Source: Diphasiastrum complanatum (lineage: Eukaryota > Streptophyta > Lycopodiopsida > Lycopodiales > Lycopodiaceae). Taken from it: a DNA stretch of 64,000 nt. Where the stretch lies: NCBI GenBank assembly GCA_029204225.1, contig CM055110.1:37960195-38024194 (forward strand), written 5' to 3'. Below, piece by piece: positions 10,574-22,164 of the stretch (positions are counted from its first letter, which is position 1; every line of letters starts with the position of its first letter). The position numbers and the translations under genes are program-made. The notes below the pieces were generated by a model, which was not told the origin of the DNA, ran no database searches, and worked only from the letters and a program-made list of their open reading frames with translations.

Positions 10574-11170
10574 ATGATTTCAATGAGTTCATACTTGTTG
10601 CAACCAAGTGAGAGATTGTCTACTTCCAATTATTCAATATGGAAGGTGAGGATGGAGTCCATCTTGATACTCCAAGATGTGATGGACATTGTACTTGGGA
10701 CTGAGGAGGAGCCTCAAGTCCTTCAAGAAGTACAAAAATACAAGAAGAGATCTAGGATGGCTCTCCACTACATTAAGATGAATGTCTCTAATGAGATGTT
10801 GAGGGAGATTGGTGATTGTTCTACATCCAAGGAAGCTTGGGATTGTCTCAAGTCCATCTATGCGGCTAAGAACACCTCTAGGCTCCTCACTCTTAGAAAT
10901 CAAATATTCCAAAGTAGTCAAAAGAGTGTTGAGAGTGCATCTAATTATGTTTTGAGAGTAAAAGATATTCATAGAGATCTTGCTTGCATTGGTGATTCCA
11001 TGAATCAAAATGAGCTAGTTCAAGTCATTCTCAATGGCTTGAGAAGTGAATTTGATAACCTTGTCCAATCCTATGCCATTAAGGAGGAGCTACCAAAGTG
11101 TGCTAATTTCATAAGAATCAAGACAAGAGTACAAGCTCTTGAGGATGGACAAGCTTTCTCTCACTCATAA
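10574..11170 (+). pseudogene. gag of Copia A (N-terminal part)
   Basis: The 198-codon frame holds a UBN2-type Copia gag: LQPSERLSTSNYSIWKVRME at the N-terminus, the ALHYIKMNV helix, SKEAWDCLKSIY, then ESASNYVLRVKDIHRDLACI and QVILNGLRSEFDNLVQSY. Gag forms the virus-like particle in which reverse transcription takes place. The frame ends early: a shift near 11130-11165 moves the rest of gag (KALFAKDKHKGRSKNQ and the zinc knuckle) into the frame used by pol. An ATG three codons downstream (10583) could also serve as start. Confidence 0.85.
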
Positions 11171-14100
11171 TGATGGCAAAGCTCTCTTTGCCAAGGATAA
11201 GCACAAAGGGAGGAGCAAGAACCAACATCAACAATACTCAAGCAAGGACAAAGTCAAATCCAAAGACAAAGATGAGGAGGAAGATGATTCCTCTAATGCT
11301 TCATCATCCAAGCTCAAGAAGAAGAAGATCAAGTGCTTTTATTGTGGCAAGAAAGGTCATTATGCCACCAATTGCTTCAAAAAGAAGAATCAACTCAAGC
11401 AAGCCAATATTACCAATGAGAAGGAAGACACTATTGCAAGTGATGGAGAGGGATCTCTTATGGTCTCTAGTTTCTCATCTACTCCTTTCAAGAAGTACGG
11501 CCTATGGTATATTGATAGTGGAGCCTCTTCACATATGTGTAGCTCCAAGGACTATTGCTCTTCTATTGCACCTTATGATGGAGTCAAGAAATCAATATAC
11601 ACTGCAAATGATTTTGAATGTCCTATTGAAGGCATAGGGAACATTCCCTTGAAGCTTGCATCCTCTAAATTTCTTTCTCTCTCTAGAGTTCTTTATGTAC
11701 CTAAGCTTACCAAGAATCTTATTAGTGTTGGCCAATTGCTTGATAATGGCCTTGATGTAAAATTCAATGTTGATACTTGCACTATCAAGAAGAATGATGA
11801 GATACTTGCATTAGGATCTAGATTTGGTGGCATCTATAAACTAGATCCAAATGAGTATGTAAATGCTTGTAATGTTGCTCTTGTGAACAAGCTCTCTATG
11901 GAGGAATTATGGCATAGGAGGTTGGGACATCCCAACTACAAATCCATGCTCTCTATGATCAAAGAATCCAAAGCTATTGGCTTGCCAAAGTCACTCTCCA
12001 AGAAGATCAAGCCTTGCGAGGCTTGTGCTATTGCTAAATCTCACAAAAAGCCATTTACAAGATCTTCTATCAAAAGCAAGCATCCTTTGGAGTTAATCCA
12101 CTCGGATGTGCATTTCTCATCAACTACAAGCAAGGGATGAGCCACTTGTTTTGTTACTTTCATTGATGATTACACAAGATTCACTTGGATATATCTTCTT
12201 GCTTCAAAATCTATGGTGTTTGATCATTTCCTTATTTTCAAAGCTTATGTAGAGAAGCAATTCTCATTCAAGATTAAAGCTCTTAGAAGTGATGGAGGTG
12301 GTGAATATATCTCCAATAAATTTCAAGATTTTTGTGAGCTTGAAGGCATTAAAAGAGAGTTTTCTTGTGCCTACTCTCCATCTCAAAATGGAGTGGCCGA
12401 GAGAAAGAATAGATCTCTATGTGAATGTGCAAAATCTATGAGAATTGAGGCATCTTTGCCCAAAGATTTTTGGGGAGAAGCCATTAATTGTGCAAATTAT
12501 CTTTGCAATAGGCTCCCACATATAGCTCTTGGAGGAAAGTCACCATATGAAATCTTATTTTTGAAGAAGCCTAAGGTTGATCACCTTAGAGTTTTTGGAT
12601 GCTTATGCTTTGTCCATATTCCCTTGGAAACAAGGAAGAAGGAAGATCCTAGTGCATGCAAAGGGATCATGGTTGGATACTCATCCACCAAGAAGGCCTA
12701 TAGAGTCTTTATACTCTCTACTTCTCAAGTTATTGAAAGTAGAGATGTTGTCTTTCATGAAGATCAACACTCATCATTCGAAGAGGCCGAGATCAAGAAA
12801 TCTATGGATGCATCATCAATTATTGATTTTTAAGACAATCATGATGTGATGGGGTCGAGATTTGAAAAAGACTCTCCTCGGATTTTTTCACCAAGAAGAT
12901 CCATGAGAGATAGATCCGAGCCTAAGAGGCTCTCATATGTTGACAAAGGCAAACAAGTGGATCTTGATTCCACTAATTATGTTTTTTATGTCTCTCATGA
13001 AGAGCCAAAGAATGTACAAGAGGCACTCAATACCAAGGAGTGGTATGATGCCATGAAGCAAGAGTATGATGCATTGATCACCAACAATACTTGGGAGCTT
13101 GTGGATCCTCCATCCAACAAGCATGTGATTGGTTGCAAGTGGGTATTTCGGATCAAGTTCAATCATGATGGCACCATCAACAAGCATAAAGCAAGATTAT
13201 GTGCCAAAGGATTTGCTCAAAGCCATGGCCTTGATTATGAGGAGACCTTTGCACCCGTTGCAAAGATGGTGACAATAAGAATTCTTATTTCTCTTGCTTG
13301 TTTTTTCAAGTGGAACGTGTTCCAATTAGATGTATCCAATGCTTTTCTAAATGGTTATCTTGAGGAGGAGATCTATATGGAACAACCTCAAGGATTCATC
13401 AAGGATGAGTCCAAAGTGTGCTTGCTCTTCAAAAGTCTTTATGGACTCAAGCAAGCACCAAGATCATGGTATTCAAGACTTAACTCTTTTCCTATCTCAC
13501 TAGGATTTACTCTTAGTGACTATGATCCTTCCATGTATCTAAAGTTTGTTGATAGTAATATTGTCATTCTTCTAATTTATGTTGATGACATTATTCTTTG
13601 TGGAAGTTGTTTCAATCTAGTTGATGAAACCAAGCTAGCACTTGGATGTGAGTTTAAAATGCAAGATCTAGGAGAGATACATTACATCCTAGGCCTAGAA
13701 ATTGATTTTTATGAAAATCATGTCTTTATATGCCAATCTAGATATGCTCACTCTATGTTGAAAAAATTCCATATGGAAAATTCTAAGAGCATAAATACTC
13801 CATTGGAGCAAATTGTAAAAGATCCTAATAAAGGTGATGAAAGATCCTTTGAGGACATCACACTTTTTAGGAGTCTTGTAGGCTCCTTGATTTGGCTTAC
13901 CATTACTAGGCCCGATCTTAGTTTTTGTGTGCACAAATTGAGTCAATTTATGCAAGATCCTAAGATCCATCATTGGAAGATGGCCAAGAGGATTCTAAGA
14001 TATGTATCTTCATCTTGTGATTATGGTCTACTCTATAAAAGTGAAGATCTATCCATTATTGGCTACTCGGATTCGGACTTTGCAAGTGACAAGATGGATT

Positions 14101-14543
14101 GAAAGTCTATTAGTGCATACACTATCTTTCTTGGAGGCAATCTAATATCTTGGCTTTCCAAAAAGCAAGATACTATATCTCTCTCTTTATGTGAGGCCGA
14201 GTACAAAGCACTCACTACAACTACCAAAGAAGTGCTTTGGATCAAGAGGTTATTAATGGAGCTAAAGTGCATCAAGGAGGATGATCTACCAATGATCAAG
14301 TGTGATAACATCTCGGCCCAAGCTCTTGCCAATAATCCCATATTTCATGCAAGAAGCAAGCACATAGAAGTGGCACACCATTTTGTGAGAGAAAAGCTTA
14401 TTGGAGGAGAAATCTATTTGGAGCATGTCAACTCGTCCTCTTGTATTGCCGATCTACTCACCAAGCCTTTGAGCAAAAGTGCTTTCATCAAGCATAGATC
14501 TAATCTTGGAGTTATATCAAGATCAATGCTCAAATCTTCATAG
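11139..14543 (+). pseudogene. gag end and pol of Copia A (protease, integrase, RT, RNase H)
   Basis: One reading frame carries, in order: zinc knuckle CFYCGKKGHYATNC; protease WYIDSGASSHMCSS (~11505); pre-integrase LWHRRLGHPNYKS with CEACAIAKSHKKPF (HHCC zinc site); integrase core with SDVHF, RSDGGGEY and SQNGVAERKNR; the GKSPYEILF and VFGCLCFVHIP blocks; RT with FQLDVSNAFLNG, GLKQAPRSWY and LLIYVDDIIL; and RNase H with GYSDSDFAS, CEAEYKAL and the ADLLTKPL tail. Stops at 12138 (TGA), 12831 (TAA) and 14100 (TGA) interrupt it, and it is out of frame with the gag start. All catalytic triads are otherwise visible. Confidence 0.93.
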
Positions 14544-14549
14544 ATAATT

Positions 14550-14558
14550 TTTTAGGAG
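14550..14558 (+). other. Polypurine-like tract of Copia A
   Basis: The sequence ttttaggag lies just before the 3' LTR and is where the plus-strand primer would be made. It is short for a polypurine tract. Confidence 0.5.
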
Positions 14559-15296
14559 TGTGAAGAATTGAAAAAGATTATCTATGTTAGATATAGGGGT
14601 CTTATGTTTTTTACATCAAGCATCTAGGTGTAGGATGTTGATAGGAATAAAGTTGGCATAGATGGCAAATTATGCATTTCCACTTGTAATGTCACTATTG
14701 AGCCAAAATAGAGTAAGAGGCTAAACACGTGCCAATTAGCGTGTAGACAAGTGTAAAGTTTTTGTTTGATGAATTCCAAGAGGTCCAATAGGATTTAGAG
14801 GTGGAACCTTGTGAGGTCCAATAGGAAATTGAGGTGTGCTTGAATATAGTCCAATAGAATTAAGAGGTGCATGGATCAATGATCCAATAGGATCAAGAGG
14901 TGACAAAATATGGTCCAACCATAGTTAAGCATAGTGGTAGCTCGTGGACCTACTAGTATCATTGTACTCCTCATTTTGAAGCTAATTGATTTGGTGATTT
15001 CATGGATTTTGTGAGTTATTGGATTTCTAGCTTTCTCTCTCTACCCGAGAGCTCATGATGCATTTTCTCTCTCTACCCTGAGGAGAGCAGCTTGTTTTTA
15101 CTTAGATTATTTTTTGAATACTTCCCACACGTGTGAGTGAGAGTTGGAAGTGATTGAATGCATGTAGTAGTGTGTTTTTGCCATAGGATTCAAGATTGAT
15201 CTTGAATCTCAATCTAGTCTTGATCTTGGCGCATCTACACACCTTAGGAGATCACAAGTACATATAGTGAACAGTCCACACGTGTGAAATTCAACA
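14559..15296 (+). repeat. 3' LTR of Copia A
   Basis: Near-identical to 9081-9816, ending TTCAACA. It is followed by the target duplication TTCTT at 15297-15301. Confidence 0.92.
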
Positions 15297-15301
15297 TTCT
15301 T
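15297..15301. repeat. Target site duplication of Copia A (right)
   Basis: TTCTT, matching 9076-9080. Confidence 0.9.
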
Positions 15302-16075
15302 TAAATTATTTTTCTAACTAAATAGAGTATTTTCGGAATCACCATTATCATCATAGCGTTCGCGAGCTTCTACTTCCTCTTTGACTCCATCTATTGCCTT
15401 TTGAAGTGTCATAGTCGAATCTTTCGCCAGAAAGTTCGAGTTGTGTGGAACGACTTGCTAGGTAGTGCTCGAAGAAAATAGCTAAGTTGTTTTTTCTTTG
15501 AGATTGCATTTTTCGTGCCAGAATTCTGCAAAGCAACAAACAGATCCTTTATCTTTCGTACGAATGTGGTCATGTCTTTGTCATCCCATTGTAGGTAAGT
15601 TAATTGGTCTTCCAAGAACATGATTTGATTACGAGATCGAGTCTCATTTTTGGTTTGCAATTATTCTAATAATTCTTTTGCATTCAAAATTGATGTAAGA
15701 TCTAGCATTGTGTTGTCATGCACTGAAGACACAATAATTGCTATAGCTCTGTCATTTCTCAAACTCCATTCTCGAAGTTCTTTGCCAAGAATAATAGGCT
15801 TCTCTTTTACTGGTTCTACCCATTGCCAAACATCTTCGCCCTTCAATATGAGTGAAGTCTTTAATTTCTAGATCAAATAATTCGAACCTTCTATATCCAA
15901 GATTGTACTGATCTTAGACTGAATATTGCTGATCGACAACATCTTCTAAACTTCTAAATAAACTCTAGATGCGGCTGCTGATGGATGTGTGAAGCAAAGA
16001 GGGGTGTGAGGATACCACTGTATCGGCTCCTTTACCACTTTTGAAAAATGCCTTGAATTCTTCCTCAGAGAACAT
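15297..16075 (-). pseudogene. Copia D gag N-terminal half
   Basis: The minus-strand frame starts at ATG 16075 (MFSEEEFKAFFKSGKGADTV) and continues with DVWQWVEPVKEKPIILGKEL, LRNDRAIAIIVSSVHD, LTYLQWDDKDMTTFVRKIKD and LSYFLRALPSKSFHTT. These are typical gag helices of plant Copia elements (UBN2/DUF4219 type). There is an in-frame stop near 15660 and a frameshift near 15420. The reading continues on the other side of the inserted Copia A, at 9080, into two zinc knuckles and the protease. Confidence 0.7.
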
Positions 16076-16079
16076 GATG

Positions 16080-16800
16080 AAAGTTTGAATAAATCAAACT
16101 AATATCAGTGTCTTCAATAGGGTCTGTTTCTGGTCTATGTACTAATAGAACAGTTTTTACCTTGATTGAATAAAACATGTGGAATTAAGAGACAGTTTTA
16201 GACAATCATAATAACTGATAAAATCATCTGTTGAGAAACTTTGTTAAAAAACGAATTTTTATAATTCTGAATCTGAATTACCAATATACATCTCTTGTTG
16301 TCTTGTTTCTCTGTTCTGTTTCTGATTGAGTAGTTACAACGAGTAGTGCACATGTATTTATATTTTTACAGGATAGGTTTTTTGGTCTTTTATTTCTGTA
16401 ACAGTAGATCTAACCGTTAAGACGGTTGATATTCAAATAAACGTTATATTTCCAGACTCAAATGATTTCTGTTCGCCAATTGTTTGCGACCGTTTGTCTC
16501 TTTGCGACAACTTCGTGTTTCGCGAATTGTTCGCGACAGGCGACAGTTTCGCGACAGGCGAAGTTTGAACAAGAAACAAAATATTTCACGACAAGATATT
16601 GTTCCCGAATCTTTCGAGTTTCAACAAGAATCTGTTTGCGAATCTTTCGAGTTTCAACAAGAATATATTTCGTGAATCTTTCGAGTTTGAACACGAATAG
16701 AAATGTTTTGAGTTCGAGTCCGTTTCTCATCCTTTGTCAATTAAACTGTGCACTTTGTTAGTAGAACCGAGATTTGTCTGATAAGGTGTTCTACAATTCA
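16080..16800 (-). repeat. Probable leader/LTR region of Copia D
   Basis: No gene is seen. The position upstream of the minus-strand gag suggests leader and LTR. A minus-strand LTR could begin with TGTAGAACACC at about 16796, but I found no convincing primer site or second copy, so the ends are uncertain. The stretch holds repeats of GCGACAGG and a short 33-34-bp array (16607-16705). Confidence 0.35.
16607..16705. repeat. Three copies of a 33-34-bp tandem repeat
   Basis: GAATCTTTCGAGTTT(C/G)AACA starts at 16607, 16640 and 16674. Confidence 0.75.
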
Positions 16801-17083
16801 AATGTTAAGGAAATGACTCTGGCAAAGTGTGGGAAAACTCTAAATGAGATTTTAACACACTGTCAGGTTTTTCGCAAAATCCAGACATTATCGCCTTTTT
16901 GCGACAGTGTCGCTTGTGGCTGTTTTAGTTCATTTCTGTAGAAGTGACAGTTTGGTTCATTTATGCAGACAGACTGTTTACGGCCAATTTCTACTGCTTA
17001 TCAGCAATCAATGATAAGGAACCGGATGGATGCCAACGGACACCAGCCAACTGGCAATCGCAATTGATGACCTAATTTCTTAG

Positions 17084-17092
17084 TATAAATAG
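17084..17092 (+). promoter_or_regulatory. TATA box in Copia B LTR
   Basis: TATAAATAG, about 280 bp into the LTR and conserved at 59378-59386 in the second copy. It is the probable start region of element transcription. Confidence 0.7.
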
Positions 17093-17142
17093 CTGTTCAT
17101 ATCCATACAATTTTCAAGTTATGATCAAACATTCGAATAGTT

Positions 17143-17144
<2 letters not shown>

Positions 17145-17213
<69 letters not shown>
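17145..17213. repeat. (CT)n microsatellite inside the Copia B LTR
   Basis: About 34 CT repeats. The matching place in the other LTR copy (about 59471-59485) has only four to six. Confidence 0.97.
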
Positions 17214-17216
<3 letters not shown>

Positions 17217-17811
17217 CCTCCGAGCTTGAACACTCTTGAGCATTCTAGCTCACTTTTTAGAGTTGTTTTAGAGATTGCTATTGCGCTATTGCTTATCAAC
17301 ATTGCGCTTAATTCAGACTTTCTGTTTAGCCGCTCAAAGATAGCATAGAGTACGCGGCTTTGATCCACAACTTATTGTACTCATTTACTTTTGTTTCGTT
17401 TTCATACTAAATTAATATTATCTTTTATTGCGTTCAGCTTCGTCTCAAAATGTACGCGTTTTTGTATTTCTTCGCACCTAATTATTTGTCTTGTGATTCG
17501 CGACTAGTTATTTGTCTAGCATTTCGCGACAAATTATTTGTCTGATAATTCAATGTTTGATTGTTTGGCTACGTAATCACTATAGTACTGATGATTTCAA
17601 AGTTAGTTACTATAAGATCAAACGTGATTTCTCTCACTATTGTTTTGTTTAAAATTGATAGGCGTAGTCACGCATTGTAAAAGAGGAAGATAGTTTATTC
17701 CGCCATGCACAAAAAGTTTTCTTTCTAGACACTCGAATTATTTTTATTCATTTCTTTTCGAGTTCCTTTCTTTTCGAGTTCAACCTATCTTCACAACACC
17801 TCTTTTCGACA

Positions 17812-17823
17812 TGGTATCAAAGC
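17812..17823 (+). other. Primer binding site of Copia B (copy 1)
   Basis: TGGTATCAAAGC abuts the LTR. It matches the plant Copia tRNA-Met site with one change. Confidence 0.8.
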
Positions 17824-18017
17824 AATTTCACTACTTCTTTAACTGATACCGACATGGTATCAGAACGAAATCTCTAATACTTGATATCTTTCGTGATATC
17901 AAATTGTTAATCATACTCTTCAGTTCTTTTCAATCTTTCAATATCAGAGAATTGATTTCCTATTGTTGGCATTACTGCATCTTAGCGTCATCGATACAGT
18001 CGACGGACTAAGTTCCA

Positions 18018-18690
18018 AATGGATTCTCAAAGTAAAGTTGGTCTTATCGCAGACAAGTTGAATGGATCCAATTATCATTTGTGGAAATTTAAGATGAAGA
18101 CCTTGCTAAACACCAGCGAATTATGGGATGTTGTCAGAGGTACAAAAGTAAACTCTGAAGACGACGACTCAAAGTGAAAATCAAAGGACAGTAAAGCTTT
18201 CACGCTTATTATCCTCAATATATCAAATACACAGATTGGACACATAGCTAAAGCTAAAACGTCAAGAGACGTTTGGAACATCCTGAACTCACTATATGAC
18301 GCAAGGGACGTAACTACTAAGTTACATTTACGAAAGAAATTCTTCACATTCAAGATGTCTACTGGTGATTCTCTTCATAGTCACATTAACCAGTTTAAGA
18401 ATCTCTTGCAACAGATGGCCGCTATTGGATCAGTCATAGACGATCAAGACGCAATTATGACATTGCTTTCAAGCTTGCCCTCTACATATGAGAACTGGGT
18501 GATGATCATATCGACACACTCAGATTTAACTCTTACTAGAGTTATCACTATGTTGTTGCAAGAAGACAATAAGAGAAGTCAAGACACTTCGTCTACTTCC
18601 TCCTCTCAGGCTCTATATGTCAACAAAGGCTCTAATCAACAGAAGCAGAAAAGCTCCAAGAAGGCTGCATTTCATCCCGGCTCAATAGTG
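18018..18690 (+). pseudogene. Copia B gag fragment
   Basis: From ATG 18018 the frame reads MDSQSKVGLIADKLNGSNYH, LWKFKMKTLL, ELWDVVRGTKVNSEDDDS, a TGA where Trp is expected (18175), then SKAFTLIILNIS, DVWNILNSLYDARDVTTKLH, NLLQQMAAIGSVIDDQDAIM and SSLPSTYENWVMII. This is a UBN2-type gag. It breaks off at about 18690, before the zinc knuckle, into unrelated sequence. The same family occurs on the minus strand at 4615-5585 and as the N-terminus of the chimeric gag at 60245. Confidence 0.82.
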
Positions 18691-21180
18691 GTTCTATTAG
18701 ACATAAAAACTAATAGTTTTTCACTCCAAAGTGAACTCTCTACTTGTTGACATTTTTTATACAATTACACAATACAATCTTCTTCAAATTTGGAATTAAC
18801 CGATCCAAGAGCAATCAAAATAGGTCACTTCTAGCACTAAGAAATTTCCAATCTTTTGAATTGTTAATTCATAGCAAATAAAATAGAACCTTCAATATAA
18901 ATAGAGCCATCTGGATCCATGTGGATTTCAAAAAACTTTAACAAGTTTGAAAGTCTACGACCAAACAAATTGTTTGAGCATCATCTATGAATGTAAACAA
19001 TAACAGAAAATACTTCAAATTCAAAACCAACTATATCAAATACTTTACTTTAACAAACTTTGGAATCCAGAATATTCTTCATATGATAACTTAAACTTAG
19101 TGATAGTCTTAGATATGGATTATAAAATGAATTCAACAAGTGAAGGTCTAGGACAAAAAAATTGCTTAGAATCAAAGCTAGAAGTATACTTAATAACAAT
19201 ATGGTCCAAAGAAAGATCACATGGTTCAGATTAAAAAAGGAACCACTATAAAAATTAGATCTATGAAAGGACCATAATGTGTTTTTCTTTGAAAGGTTTG
19301 AACCTATGTAAGGCCTTTTGCCCTTTACTCTTCCAATCAACCACTATAGGATTCCAAAGTTTTCTTTTAAGAGGAGAAAAAACATTCACTACTTTATCAT
19401 ATTTTAAATTAGTTTTGTCAAGATTAGGAAGAGTGAAAACTGAGATAAGAAAAACTCTCTTTAGATAAACAATATTTACTTCTGGAGAACTTTGGATATT
19501 AAAAATGATCTAGACACTATCCAAGTAAAGCAACCACAGACATAACGATCTATAAGTGAAAATTTGTATAAGAGATTTCATAATATGATGAGGTGGAGGA
19601 AGAAAAAGAGGAAGTCAATGAAGACACAACTTTGAAAGAGAATATAATCGATCCAATATAGGTCTCTTACTTCTAAAAGGCTAAAAGTTTAAGGGTGATA
19701 ATATTTAAATTTTGGATGCATTGGAACTTAGTGTCAATTACTTCATTTGTATGGTTTGTACTATTGAGGCCTAAAAGTACATAGATGTTCTTCTAGAAAT
19801 CATCTAAGGTAATTCGGATTTTCTAAAATACTTGCTTGTTTCTTTGAAAAATCACCACCATTTTGAAATTGGACTCAGTAGTAGATCCTCGACCATAATT
19901 ATGAAGTTCATCTAGATTGTTATTGGGTCAATCTCTACGAGTTGTACAAATCATATTGTCAAAACAAGAGAATAAGGCAAGCAAAGAGCAAACATCTTAG
20001 TTGTTGACACATGAAGAGCTAATGATCATCTTCTAAGTTCCCAACATGCGCTCCAGATTTCATAAAAGTAGCAATCTTAGTCTTCATCTCACTTCCATGA
20101 AACACACCAAGAAGCTGTTGATTCTAGAATTGCCCAAATATCAAATTAGATCGTTCAACAAAGTCAATTGGACCAAGAGTGGGTCAACTACATGAAAGAA
20201 TTTTGGAATCAAATTGGAAATGAGTCTTGACAAATCGCATGAATCAACCAGGATCCATTGCATGAAACTCTTTACAAGAGGTAGAAAAAGTATTACTTAT
20301 ATAGCAAATACATTTGATAAATTACATATCATTCAACCTACAAGGACATATTTTTGCCAAGGAATTAGTTGATTGAAGTGCAAATCTAGGATATAGAAAT
20401 TTAAAAAATCCGAACAATTGAAATTCTAAAAAACTAATCTTAAACCAATTAAAAAGTTGGAAATGAACTAGCTTTTGATTACCTACAATGTCATTTCCCT
20501 ACTCAGTAATGAAAGATGAACTCGAACAAACTCCAAATACTAGTACCTTATGAAATACAACCGCATGTGATTAATCTGAACACATAGGCATGACAACATG
20601 CTAAAAGAAGAATAAAGTAAAATATAGATAGAAAATTGTCAAAATGTGTCCTACGAAACAACAAAACCAAATTTTACCATCATAGCATTGAATAAGGGAT
20701 GTCGTTTCAGATTAATATGATAGTTTCCAGGTGCATGAACACCATCAAATGATACATCAATAAGAACTAGTTGATCACTACCAAACAAAAATTTGTGAAG
20801 AATGCGCATATCTACTTAGGTAATGTAAATACGTCTCTTCTTGTATGAGATTGTAAAATTCATACCTTCAATTCAAGAAATAATAATGCCATCTGAAAAA
20901 GCTTAGAACAAGATTTACTTGTGATTGAAAAAGTCAAAGTCCATATCAAATCAACAAAATGAAAAACAAAAATCTTAGCCAGCAAGCCGTACCAAAGCAT
21001 AAGTTTCTATCTGGGGAGAATCCAAATTCTGCTGGGTAGACCGAATGTCTGACTAAAAGGTAAACCTACAAGAACGAATATAGAAGATCAAAGAGACAAG
21101 AAATCAAAGCCAACACAACGGACCTAAAGTAGTAAAAAGAGCCAAACAGAAAATAGACAATACAAAAAATACTCCAAACT
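18690..21180 (-). other. Degraded sequence with an unidentified minus-strand coding remnant
   Basis: No complete gene is present. On the minus strand several long stretches read like protein with scattered stops. Near 20810-20655 the frame gives LHKFLFGSDQLVLIDVSFDG and VHAPGNYHINLKRHPLFNAM. Between about 20280 and 19750 it gives DFVERSNLIFGQF, LLGVFHGSEMKTKIATFMKS, LDELHNYGRGSTTESNFKMV and LGLNSTNHTNEVIDTKF. I do not recognise the family. Composition is AT-rich like the surroundings. Confidence 0.35.
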
Positions 21181-21287
21181 GTGCTCCTATTATTGCTTCT
21201 AACCAGCACTTCCTGTAGAACTACAGGCAATTCTGTGTCCTACCCTCTCAGACCTCCCTCGCTGTGCCCACGGCCCAATTTGTATAA

Positions 21288-21321
21288 ATGTGTGTGTGTG
21301 CACTGTGTGTGTGTGTGTACA
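21288..21321. repeat. Short (TG)n tracts
   Basis: Two TG runs separated by CAC, in the region 3' of the aldo-keto reductase gene. Confidence 0.8.
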
Positions 21322-21933
21322 CGAGCACCACATTTGTGTATATGTCGCACGTGTATAAAATTTTCAACACAAGAGGTACTCATTGCCAGGCACTACTGGA
21401 TGTAAGGAAGGATATCTACCAAACATTTCATAACAAATGCCTATGTTCTGTGTTAAGGAGATCTTGAAAAAAAAAATTAAAAGCTCACAAGAAGTTCTCT
21501 CCAAGGTAGTTAAGCTATACAAACAATTGCAAAATGCTACTGCCTAGTTAAGTCTAAGTTACTTCAATTTTGAGTTTTTATGTATGGAATATATGCTTTA
21601 CAAGCTCTTCATCTTAAAATATGGCCTCAGATTCACAAGAGAGCACATGAAATATGACAATTACTTGACCTTGACAGCCTCAATGTAATTTCCAACTTCT
21701 TGAGATCCACAGAAAAGAAAAGCCCTGTTTAAAGTAATCCTTTTGTCATGGTAATTAACTTGTAAAGAGTGGAAACATTATTAGTAAATGTAGGATAATA
21801 ATGAGATGCACCTTCAACCTCTTAGAGCTATAAAGCTAGTTATGTGAAATTAATGGCCGCAAAGTATAGGCTAACCAGCAAACTTTCAACTGCAACAGTT
21901 GTTATGAGATTGACACACAGGGAACTTAGCTTT

Positions 21934-22164
21934 CTAGGCATAAAGGTCAATTCCCCAGAACTTTTCTGGCTGATTGGTTCGCAACTTCCGGTCAATTGCC
22001 TTTATGCATAACATATCTTCTTTTGACAGTTGGAAGTCAAAAATTCCAGCATTTTCTTCAAGTCTTTGAAGCTTGCTTGATTTTGGAATTACGATTGTGT
22101 TCCGTTGGATGCCCCATCTGAGTGCAATTTGTGCAGGAGTTTTTTTGTACTTTTGGGCCAGATC
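21934..22164 (-). CDS. Aldo-keto reductase exon 6 with stop
   Basis: Acceptor TCTGCAG^[26 protein letters not shown] to WGIDLYA and TAG (21934-21936). It contains the cofactor loop IPKSSK. Length 231 nt. Confidence 0.93.
   Translation of the reverse strand, partial: DLAQKYKKTPAQIALRWGIQRNTIVIPKSSKLQRLEENAGIFDFQLSKEDMLCIKAIDRKLRTNQPEKFWGIDLYA

Larger units (their letters stand above)
9081..15296 (+). mobile_element. Full-length Ty1/Copia LTR retrotransposon (family A)
   Basis: The element has two LTRs (736 and 738 bp), a 5-bp target duplication (TTCTT), a tRNA-Met-type primer site, gag, and a pol in Copia order: zinc knuckle, protease, integrase, RT, RNase H. By eye the LTRs differ by about nine substitutions and two small indels, roughly 98.5% identity, so insertion was fairly recent. 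The coding region is not functional as it stands: one frameshift near 11130-11165 and in-frame stops at 12138, 12831 and 14100. It landed inside gag of a minus-strand Copia (D). A 3' fragment of a second copy lies at 54742-55809 and an RT fragment at 5587-6155. Confidence 0.93.
16803..17811 (+). repeat. 5' LTR of Copia B (copy 1)
   Basis: It starts TGTTAAGGAAATGACTCTGG and ends TTTTCGACA directly before the primer site. It matches the LTR at 59117-60038 along its length. It carries a TATAAATAG box at 17084-17092 and an expanded (CT)n tract. No second LTR with this start follows within the window, so the element is truncated. Confidence 0.85.

Noticed and set aside
11170-11637. Other long frames inside Copia A (e.g. 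11170-11637, 13695-13973 minus)
   Set aside because: They overlap the recognised pol frame in other phases and contain no domain.
16797-16802. TCAAA before both Copia B LTRs (16798-16802 and 59112-59116) as a target duplication
   Set aside because: They are left flanks of two different insertions, not two ends of one. It could be site preference or coincidence.
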